Below are positions 46,501-53,157 of a stretch of DNA of 64,000 nucleotides, in pieces. The stretch is from the NCBI RefSeq assembly GCF_017562075.2, contig NC_054084.1:8888640-8952639 (forward strand). The letters are read 5' to 3'. Within the stretch, counting starts at the first letter, position 1. Every line of letters starts with the position of its first letter. The stretch is from Anopheles merus. Its lineage: Eukaryota; Arthropoda; Insecta; Diptera; Culicidae. Both the position numbers and the translations under genes were made by a program. The notes beneath the pieces were generated by a model. The model did not search any database, had not been told where the DNA came from, and saw only the letters and a program-made list of their open reading frames with translations.

Positions 46501-48285
46501 TCTTCTTCTTCTTCTTTTCCCGTTGTTGTTCCCTGTTGGTTTGTATTCGAACCCTGTGTACGCTTTCTGTTTCTGTGCATGTTGCATGTCACGCGCGTGT
46601 ACAGTAGTGACGAGTGATGAAGCGACCGCTGTAGCCGCCATGAAAGCGATGGTGATCACAAACGGTGCCAGCTCGACGGTTGACAATCGTAGCGAAAGCA
46701 AGAACGCCACCACCAGCTCCACCGTGGTGCAGAACGGACAGGACGGCAGTACGTTCACGACCGTTACCACCACGAGAACAGCGGGCGGTTCGATGAAGAT
46801 GGTCCGCGAACGAAAGACCACCACGGAGGAGCACTCATCCGCTTCGGTGGAGGCGATCGGCGAAGGACTCGTACCGAACTGCATTGCCGGTGTGAAGCAG
46901 CTGGCCAATGTGCAGCACCAGCGCATGGTGTGCACCGGTCACTTCCGGGCCTAGGACCGAAGCCCCCACCCATGTTGTATCTCCCCAGGGATGTCTACGG
47001 GCACACTGTGGGCCCGATCCTGTTACAGTAGTGTCGTGTGTCGTTTGCATATTTAGTTAGTAGCGCTGCCGTTGATAGTGTTTTAAGGGCAAAGTTGCCT
47101 GTAGGTAGTTTGTGCTTTCGTTTGTTCCTAATCGCTTTCTGTGCTACCCCGAGTTATGTTTACGTGCATCGTGGTACCGTCACCGGCATCTTCCTGTGTT
47201 GGTCTAGTTCTCAAAATACTCCCCCCCCCCCATCCTACTGGCTTACTGTGTGGAGGAAACGAGCCCTCCAGGGGTCTTCAATCTCATGATTCCCTCTAGA
47301 CCTCCCATGGTACGGTGTAAAGCTTCCCCATTTCGTGACCCGTTTCGTTCCGACTCTTTCCATCTTGCTTTGCCCGCGGACTGAACGGAATACGATCATC
47401 GGCGGTGCCAACAGCTCCAAACGAATACCACATCCCGAACGTGCTCGGTTCGAGCAAGGAAGGGCCGATCCGTTCGGCGCCAGCCTACACAATCACCGGG
47501 CGACAGAAGCAGACCCTTCCTGAGTGCATTGGGTTCCCCGGTCCCGGTCACTATGATGCGAAGATCGATCCGCTGGTAAGACGGGCGCCCATGTTCTCGA
47601 TGGCCACCCGGTTCCGGCGGCCGACGGACGAAGCGCTCAAGCCGGGCCCGGCGGCACACTATCCGGAAAAGGTAGGCCACGTTTGTGTTCGGTGCCGCAG
47701 CAGGTCCTTGGTTTTAACTGTGCAACCCTTTTGTTTTCCTCCTACAATGCGTTCCTCACGAATGTATGATTTTGTTGTCTCATTGTTCATTATGATTTTA
47801 ATTACTGATTTTTGTTGTTGGTTATTTTGTCCCAGGTTTTGAATCTGTTTCAAAAAGTACCTGCCTATTCCTTTTCCATTCGGCACTCCAACTATGTGGC
47901 ACAGAAAGCTCCCAAATATGTGAACAGTTTGAAAACATGCTTTTGGACGTGAAGAAGACGCCAAGCTTTTCTATACTTAGCTGTGAACATTCAATTATAA
48001 TTGTCTTTTTCTACATGTGGTATTTTTGTCCATGGTTCTGTTTTATTCATCTTCGAACGTGCTTCGACGACATGCTCCCCGGGGGGATGATGTGGGCCAT
48101 CATCATCGTCATCATCATCGACGCCATCATCTCATCCTTGCTGCATCATACTGCATGCACATTCCCATCACGATCGACAGATTAACCTTGGCCACGTGCC
48201 GGCCTACAGCTTTGGCATCAAGCACTCGGAATACTTGGGCGATTTTCCGGAACCACCCCGATACCGCAACCAGCTGGTGATTTAA
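40580..48285 (+). CDS. SHIPPO-repeat protein (ODF3/CIMAP-like), giant repeat-expanded, alternatively ended
   Basis: Exons: 40607-40832 (or from ATG 40580), 41724-42026, 42868-42966, 43044-43142, 43230-43430, 43643-45919, 46104-46202, 46274-46375, then one of three endings. Ending one is 46605-46954; ending two is 47415-47671 plus 47836-47952; ending three is 47415-47671 plus 48181-48285. All junctions are in phase. From the internal ATG at 40727 the products are 1211, 1219 and 1215 aa. The N-terminus (RGPIAAEHRGPGPQYLLP, then PAYSFGQRHKPR and SPGPLYNI) and the C-terminal PAYSFGIKHSEY are the usual ODF3-like framework; between them are about 29 PGPGAY/PAYSFG repeats. Known family members sit in sperm-tail outer dense fibres or bind axonemal microtubules, so a testis or ciliary structural role is inferred. 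Start candidates: ATG 40580 (inside a pyrimidine-rich acceptor-like stretch), ATG 40508 spliced at 40511/40606, or ATG 40727. Confidence 0.9.
40607..40832 (+). CDS. SHIPPO gene exon A: N-terminal framework
   Basis: The acceptor TATTTCACCAG and donor GTGAGTCA bound this exon. A Ser/Thr-rich lead with an AGC repeat (TTASSSSSST) is followed by MGGFEQRPWTPTKRRG and GPIAAEHRGPGPQYLLPQLL, the typical opening of ODF3-like proteins. The frame is also open upstream to ATG 40580. The exon ends with one base of a Gly codon, joined to GT at 41724. Confidence 0.8.
40833..41723 (+). other. SHIPPO gene intron A (891 bp)
   Basis: The donor is GTGAGTCA and the acceptor CTTCCATTTTAG. It contains a GTT repeat at about 41117-41135. 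No other feature seen. Confidence 0.75.
41724..42026 (+). CDS. SHIPPO gene exon B: framework repeats
   Basis: The exon encodes TKVVDSKRQAAPAYSFGQRH, FSPGPLYNITGLGCKGKD, YLTPAPGEYNIEKADK and APKYTFGVKK. These are degenerate SHIPPO units in the order found in short ODF3-like proteins. Phase 1 at both ends; it ends inside the TP|APG junction where the later introns also fall. Confidence 0.9.
42027..42867 (+). other. SHIPPO gene intron B (841 bp)
   Basis: The donor is GTAGCG and the acceptor ATACTTTTTAG. It contains a G-tract at about 42087-42101. No exon is visible inside. Confidence 0.75.
42868..43430 (+). CDS. SHIPPO gene exons C, D, E: one-, one- and two-repeat modules
   Basis: Exon C (42868-42966) and exon D (43044-43142) are each exactly 99 nt and carry one repeat (APGDYKPERVALDSTPKFSF; APGTYSPEKVLKDKSPKYSF). 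Exon E (43230-43430, 201 nt) carries two (starting APGAYQPEKALALDKKPAYS). All are phase 1-1 and all are cut at the same point of the repeat, after the first base of the Ala codon in APG. Introns are 77 and 87 nt. Confidence 0.92.
43643..45919 (+). CDS. SHIPPO gene exon F: 2277-bp exon of 23 tandem repeats
   Basis: The acceptor CACTCAACAG and donor GTAAGTTG bound 759 residues, phase 1-1. The exon consists entirely of SHIPPO repeats of about 32-33 aa with the core PAYSFGVKTNVEKP and PGPGAYDADKV. Outer repeats diverge (for example APGAYSPEKYIIHHPAYTFG). The central ones, about 44040-45560, are nearly identical, and two neighbours near 45180-45360 carry the same protein sequence over most of the unit. 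Lys/Asp-rich KVxDK alternates with the aromatic AYSFG core. The 404-codon frame on the opposite strand is a composition shadow of the repeats. Confidence 0.95.
43643..45919 (+). repeat. Coding tandem repeat, unit about 96-99 bp, about 23 copies
   Basis: Each unit encodes one SHIPPO motif. Units in the middle are more alike at DNA level than those at the edges, with recurring stretches such as GGAGCGTACGATGCGGACAA. This fits recent unequal exchange or conversion in the centre. Copy number in the assembly may be under-counted if the reads were short. Confidence 0.9.
46104..46375 (+). CDS. SHIPPO gene exons G and H: single-repeat modules
   Basis: Exon G (46104-46202, 99 nt) encodes APGSYNPDKVKLDHSPAYTF and onward. 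Exon H (46274-46375, 102 nt) encodes APSAYQPEKCKNDCSPAYSF and onward. Both are phase 1-1 with the intron in the same repeat position as upstream. Exon H ends GGTCCA plus one G, and can splice to 46605 (giving Val) or 47415 (giving Ala), both in frame. Confidence 0.92.
46605..46954 (+). CDS. SHIPPO gene alternative last exon I: Thr/Ser-rich C-terminus
   Basis: The acceptor CGCGCGTGTACAG leads into an open frame of 116 residues ending TAG at 46952-46954. The sequence has no SHIPPO motif. It is Ala/Thr/Ser-rich (TFTTVTTTRTAGGS, MVRERKTTTEEHSSASVEAI) and ends VQHQRMVCTGHFRA. Codon use looks like real coding sequence and joining from exon H keeps phase, so it is probably an alternative C-terminus replacing the J-K/L ending. 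No poly(A) hexamer was noticed close downstream, which is a weakness. Confidence 0.7.
46955..47414 (+). other. Region between alternative endings (intron for the J isoforms)
   Basis: It would be 3' untranslated sequence for the exon-I isoform and intron for the others. It holds a C-tract at about 47221-47231 and ends with the acceptor GGTGCCAACAG. Confidence 0.5.
47415..47671 (+). CDS. SHIPPO gene exon J: C-terminal framework
   Basis: The exon encodes APNEYHIPNVLGSSKEGP, then PAYTITGRQKQ, FPGPGHYDAKIDPL and KPGPAAHYPEK. These are divergent SHIPPO units typical of the C-terminal part of short ODF3-like proteins. The acceptor phase is 1 and the exon ends phase 0 at the donor GTAGGC, where two alternative last exons can follow. 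Confidence 0.88.
47836..47952 (+). CDS. SHIPPO gene alternative last exon K
   Basis: The acceptor TTTTGTCCCAG at 47835 is followed by VLNLFQKVPAYSFSIRHSNY and a short tail ending KTCFWT and TGA at 47950-47952. It aligns with exon L over the VPAYSF-x-I-x-HS-x-Y core, so K and L look like a duplicated pair of terminal exons of which only one is used per transcript. Confidence 0.65.
   Translation, partial: VLNLFQKVPAYSFSIRHSNYVAQKAPKYVNSLKTCFWT
48181..48285 (+). CDS. SHIPPO gene alternative last exon L
   Basis: The acceptor CGATCGACAG at 48180 is followed by INLGHVPAYSFGIKHSEYLG and a tail ending PPRYRNQLVI and TAA at 48283-48285. It joins exon J in phase 0. The PAYSFGIKHSEY ending is the one I would expect for the family, so this is probably the main isoform. 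Confidence 0.75.
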   Translation: MNLGHVPAYSFGIKHSEYLGDFPEPPRYRNQLVI

Positions 48286-48589
48286 GCGTGCACACAAACT
48301 CCTCCCCCATTCTCCAAGCTTCTGTAACGCCAATGTGTAACGTCCGTCCACTGGGAAATGCACAAAGAATGCAACCTTGCCGTAACACTAATCGCTCTGT
48401 GACACCGCGTTTGGTGCTCTTGCTCCAGCGGGCGAGAAGCCAACAACAGTTGCAAAATGCCTTTCCGCGACAGAAAACAACAAACAGCAACAACAACAAC
48501 AACACACTAACGAAACCGCTGCCAGGCCGAACCAGTAGCGATAGCATTATTATTAAAAAAGAGCAAGCATTAAAATCGTTCGATGTACT

Positions 48590-48828
48590 ATGACTAATTT
48601 TCCAAGAAAGAATGAAGAAAACGAGCAACACAAAATGCAGCAAATGTATTTGCAGAATGTGTGTGTGAAAGTTGTATGCGACATCCGAAACGAAGCGAAA
48701 ATTGAGATAATGAGAGGTAAGTGAGCCTGAACGTTGAGTGTGTGTGAGCGTAGAAAGATCTTGATATCGATAGTGTGTACATTATAACAATTTGAATTAC
48801 CCTCACAGATGTAATGGAACGTTTGTAG
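48590..48828 (+). CDS. Split 48-aa ORF upstream of the pseudokinase (uORF or first exons)
   Basis: ATG at 48590 opens a frame that runs to a perfect donor (AGAG|GTAAGTGAG) at 48716/48717. It continues after an acceptor (TTACCCTCACAG) at 48808 and stops at TAG 48826-48828. Joined, it is 48 aa, beginning MTNFPRKNEENEQHKMQQ and continuing through VCVKVVCDIRNEAKIE. The stop lies 7 nt before the ATG (48836) of the pseudokinase frame. It may be an intron-containing upstream ORF in the leader of that transcript, or a small gene. It resembles nothing I recognise, and the splice sites are the best evidence that this stretch is transcribed. Confidence 0.4.
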
Positions 48829-48835
48829 TTGTTGC

Positions 48836-50698
48836 ATGTCGGTTTGGCGTGTCGAAAAACGGGTAACGAATTGTGCTTACGAATTGCACCAGGGTGTGCT
48901 AGTTTCCATTGCTGCCTCGCAAGATGCACATAGCCAGTGCACGAATTCACGAAGAAAGTGGGCAAATTGCAGTCATTTAGGGAGCGGGCTTTGCAGCACC
49001 GTTGCAAAGCTGCAGCAGGACATGAACTTCCTGCAGTTGTTGTGTCAGGCAGGCGAAGGGCTAGAAAATCCAAAGTTTAACCTTTCCTTCATACCATGTG
49101 AAACGCAACGGTGGAACGAGTGTCGTACGAGCAACGTCAAGCTGAGGCTGGAAATTGTAACGCATGTGCTTTGTTGTGTGAAATGGTTGCTTACGATACG
49201 ATTATTTGCAGGCAGGGGAAAGCGACATTGTGCGAGATGACGAAAAGAAGCAATGGTTGAACACGATTCTGAAGGCGCCCGGTATACTTGTCTGTGATGT
49301 TTGGTCGGATCAAGGCAACAGATCGACCGCGATTTCACTGCAACATCTAGAGTACAGTGATTATCAGAGGAAAACCCTAGCCATGATGCTCATTACAGTT
49401 GTTGGCATCATATGTTTAGTGCTCATGATCGTGATTTGCGTCGCACACGCGTATAAACGATCGTGGGAAGGGAAGACCATTCCCAGCGGCAGTAGTGCGA
49501 ATGGGGGTCCTAAGACATCAGACATGACAGCAAAAGTGCATCACTTTCCGAGAGAGAAGGTACAACTTGTCGAAAGGCTCCGGCAGGGTGAATATGGTGT
49601 CTATTGGAAAGCGATCGTAACGGGAGTTGCTGGCGATCCGGCGTTGGAAATTCAAGTGATGGCGAAGGAAGCAGTAAAGCGCTTTGATACGCAAGATCTT
49701 TTGGAAGAGCTCAAGATTTACGTACAGGTGGGGCATCATGTGAATGTTTTAAATTTTCTTGGGATTGTTACGGAAAACATGGTACATGGTAAGGAATGTT
49801 GGTGTTGATGTCTTACATCAAAGCACTGATGTTGTTTATTTCTAGGCGAGTTCTTTGTGATAACAGAATACTGTCGGTTTGGTAATTTGAAAGACTTTTT
49901 GCTCAAACATCGACACGCTTACCGTGAGGAAGGTGATGATGAAATTGCAGAAAACATTGGGTAAGTTTAAGCCACACAACCGAGCTTCTCCACTCTTTCT
50001 TTGATTATCTTTCATCCTTCTCAGTAGGGTTAGATTACGTCCTCAACGATACACCTTTGGTAAAATAGACTTGCTCTACTGGTCATACCAGATCGCATGG
50101 GGCTTGCAATACCTCGCTTCTCGTGACTTTGTCTACGGCAATCTCTCCACTCGCCATGTACTGCTCGGTGAGGGCAACATCGTGAAGCTCAGTGGCTTTG
50201 GATCACCTTGCCGACTGCAACTGTTCAATAAGCTGACTCCGCAAAGCATCCTATCGCTAGAACGAATAGCACCAGAATGCTTGCAAAGCGATGGAACATT
50301 CACTAGCAGCTCAGACGTATGGTCTTATGGTGTACTACTCTGGGAGCTGTTTTCGTTGGGCTGTGATCCTTGCTGGGGATTGATACCACACGGGCGGTTT
50401 GCTGATAGTTTTGAGTGTGTGAGTACGCTGCCCACACCGAAGTACGCCAACGATGAAGTGTACCAAATTATGCGGCACTGCTGGAAGCAAGAACCTCAGG
50501 AGAGGCCGAGCTTTGTGGAGCTGTGTTCTCGATTGAACTGTTTGATCCCGAGGAGCATGTTGAAGGTATGTTTGTATAGTATGTGTTAGCTTAATTTTAT
50601 TAAAGAAAATTAATCGCTTTGACTTTGTTTTTCAGAGCTACGAGGAATTGAAACTTCTTTACTCGTGTATAAATGCAGTGCATAAATCAGTTTTATAA
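48836..50698 (+). CDS. Single-pass receptor tyrosine kinase-like pseudokinase
   Basis: Exons 48836-49156, 49212-49788, 49846-49960, 50028-50565 and 50636-50698 give 537 aa; all phases agree. Residues 1-160 are an extracellular, Cys-rich part (Ig-like features near CETQRW and GILVCDVWSDQ). A membrane helix lies at about 161-186 (LITVVGIICLVLMIVICVA) and the basic stop-transfer YKRSWEGK follows. The kinase-like domain spans about 218-510: degenerate glycine loop (RQGEYGVY), a possible beta-3 Lys (VMAKEA, Lys259), the helix-C LEEL motif, ITEYCRFGNLKDFL, SSSDVWSYGVLLWELFSLG and CWKQEPQERPSF are kept. HRDxxxxN has become YGNLSTRH and DFG has become GFG, so phosphotransfer is not expected. No signal peptide is visible at the chosen start, so the N-terminus may be incomplete. 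Probable role: inactive co-receptor or scaffold. Confidence 0.85.
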
Positions 50699-50857
50699 AT
50701 TATTTCAACAGAATATTAATATTGAAACATATTTGATAGAAACCTACCCAGAAAAGTAAATTTAATAACCACAAATTTGTATTTTCTTTCATTACGAGTA
50801 GTTTTTGCAACTTTTAATCATAGTAAATAATGCATTTGTTGTAAATCACATTTACAA

Positions 50858-50863
50858 AATAAA
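50858..50863 (+). terminator. Poly(A) signal of the pseudokinase gene
   Basis: AATAAA lies 160 nt after the stop codon in an AT-rich stretch. It is the first canonical hexamer downstream of 50698 that I noticed and a plausible 3' end. Confidence 0.5.
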
Positions 50864-51826
50864 ATTTTTAACTAAAAAAAAGTGCAATTATTTTGCTATA
50901 ATGTTTCAAAATAAGTTGAGCACCACAGAAAATTTTGAAATTATGGCTTGCTAGTAATAATTTTATGGTAGCTTTTATTTTATAGCATGCTGGGCTTTAA
51001 TATTCGTTTTTTGTTGTTGTTGGAAAATTGTGTGCTTGTTTTTATTTTATTTTTTACATGTTTTGTTCAAATGGAATTTAAATGTGACCCCAAAACATAT
51101 GTTTCACAAAACATCCTGTCATTCACACAATACAGGGTTTCCTCAGCACAACTAATTTCCCTTTCATTTTCAACTCACGTTAAATGATTGTTCGCAGCGA
51201 TCGTCAATTTTATGTTTCCCTGCTTTAACATCTATTTCTGTCCTTTCCTCATAAAATACTCTTTCCCCTAGGACCGTCGCTAATGGAGTTGAAACGGTTG
51301 GAGTTGACAATAAGCATCCGACATTCATTTGCGTTCAGCGCTAATCGCTCCGGGAAAAGTTGACTTTACTCGCTTAGGAACGCATTAGATCAAACGGTGC
51401 GAGGGGAAGGAACAGTGGTGGGGCAGCCGTGCAAAAATTCGACCCGATCTGAATGGATGATAATTGATAAAAGTTTTAAATTGCCTCAATACTTCTGCCG
51501 GGCTGAAAACGTGTTACCCACCACGCGTGACGGGCTGACGGGGATAATTGTTTATAATCGTACCGCGAACAAATGCCACAAGCGGAATGTGAAACACGTG
51601 GCGTTATGTTTCTGCCGAAAGGGACCGTCGCTTTTATTGCCGGGTTTTGTTTGTTAATTTGTTAACTGAAGCAATTAATTTGGCTGTAGCTTTTTCGATG
51701 CATCACCAAGACGGTTAGAAAATGCTGAGAAATTCTTACCGGAAAATTGTTGTGCGTACGACTTGTCCTGTATTATGACGCTCGAGAATGTTCCCTAAAT
51801 TTGTTTGTGTATCTATAAGCGTGTCG
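50864..51826. other. Intergenic DNA, nothing recognised
   Basis: AT-rich to about 51250, then of mixed composition. No splice-supported exon or repeat was recognised. Confidence 0.5.
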
Positions 51827-51957
51827 GTTCAAGTTAGTGTTGGGAATTTCGTTAAAAAAAGGAACGGAACGGAACTAGTTCATTTTTCAAAAAGAACGGA
51901 ACGTGAACCTGGGGTGCAAAAGTACCGACCCAGAGCTTAGAAGCCAAACTGTCACCC

Positions 51958-51978
51958 GGGGGGGGGGGGGGGGGGGGG
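51958..51978. repeat. 21-bp poly-G tract inside the hAT element
   Basis: Twenty-one consecutive G residues. The length is probably polymorphic or a sequencing/assembly uncertainty. Confidence 0.85.
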
Positions 51979-52879
51979 TTGTTAATTGTTACAGGATATA
52001 AAAAGGCGTTTCTTCAATCTGAAATCATATCTGACACCAAATCTAGATGGGTTCAATCTATGTCCAGTAAGCTGTACCAGCTGTGCTAATATAAAGCATG
52101 CATTTATTATCTAGCATTTTTTAACTTTTTAGATGCGACGACCATTTTCGATCAAAGCCTTCCTGTACCACTGATAGGCTTGGCAATCAGTAACTTAAAT
52201 GCCCATAGCAGGATAATCATCCCAGCGTATGGGGGCACGATCCATTCGAGGATTTTACCCATGCCGAAGTTATTGAGTGGTCCGAGTTGACGATTGTATC
52301 ACGAGATTGACTAATTATTTGAATTTCACTTACTACTTAAAACAAATAGTTTTTGTTTTTACATAAATCGTTTACAACATCACGGCACTCAAACGGTTGT
52401 CGAATGGAACAGAATGCTTAGAATCGAATGGCTAAATATTGGAATCATGGATCAAGTGGATATCGTGGCATAAAAAATAAATACATTTTATTCTTCGTTG
52501 TTCATACTCACATATTATAATACATTTTTTCCAACCAGTTCTGCCATATGAGTACAGATTTAAATTTTATAATAATTATTTGTCTAGTTAAGATAAGCTA
52601 AATTATAACAAAAAGTATAATAGATGTTACAAATTGCACCATAATACCAAATGCAACACCATTTTTGGTTTCGCTTATCACGATTTTTATAAACGATACG
52701 CGACGAAGTGCGATGAATATTCCTGTGAGCATGGGAGAGTGCACAGGCAACACATACTGTGTGCGAGAAAGAGTGAACAAGTATCTTGCATGCAGCAAGC
52801 AACAGCCGGCCAAAGCCGGTTTTTTCAAAGAACGGAACGCACGAACGATAGCACCTTGCTAACAATATTGAAGCGGCAA

Positions 52880-53066
52880 AGACCGGAGTGAACGGAAAGA
52901 ACGAATTGAACGGAACGGAATGAACGGAAAGAACGGAAAGACCGAAATGAACGGAACGGAACGGAATGAACGGAATGAACGGAACGGAACGGAACGGAAT
53001 GAACGGAATGAACGGAATGAACGGAACGGAATGAACGGAAAGAACGGAATGAACGGAACGGAACGA
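52880..53066 (+). repeat. GAACGGAA / TGAACGGAA minisatellite within the hAT element
   Basis: This is a mixture of 5-bp (GGAAC) and 10-bp (GGAATGAACG-type) units with scattered A/T variants. It reads as an artificial Asn-Gly-Thr-Glu-Arg ORF on the + strand. The same GGAAC motif occurs near the opposite end of the transposon, so the array probably grew from the element's subterminal repeats. Confidence 0.85.
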
Positions 53067-53157
53067 TTTTGTATAAAGGATCGGAACGGAACGGCCTACA
53101 TAAAGAACGGAACTTTTTTACTAGGTTCGGACCGGAACGGCCAACACTAGTTCAAGT

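Larger units (their letters stand above)
51835..53149. mobile_element. Non-autonomous hAT-type DNA transposon (1315 bp)
   Basis: The element starts TAGTGTTGGG and ends CCAACACTA, a 9-bp terminal inverted repeat. It is flanked on both sides by the identical 8-bp GTTCAAGT (51827-51834 and 53150-53157), the target duplication length of hAT transposons. GGAACGGAAC motifs sit next to both ends (about 51861-51905 and 53080-53145), as subterminal repeats do in hAT elements. No transposase-like frame is present. It also contains a 21-bp G tract and a GAACGGAATGAACGG minisatellite. Confidence 0.78.

Noticed and set aside
48809..48835. Fusion of the split 48-aa ORF with the pseudokinase frame
   Set aside because: With the visible acceptor the pseudokinase frame carries TAA at 48812-48814 and the small ORF stops at 48828. 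An in-frame fusion would need a different splice site or a sequence change.
52920..53150. Asn-Gly-Thr-Glu-Arg repeat ORF
   Set aside because: It is a translation of the GGAAC/TGAACGG minisatellite inside the hAT element, not a protein gene.
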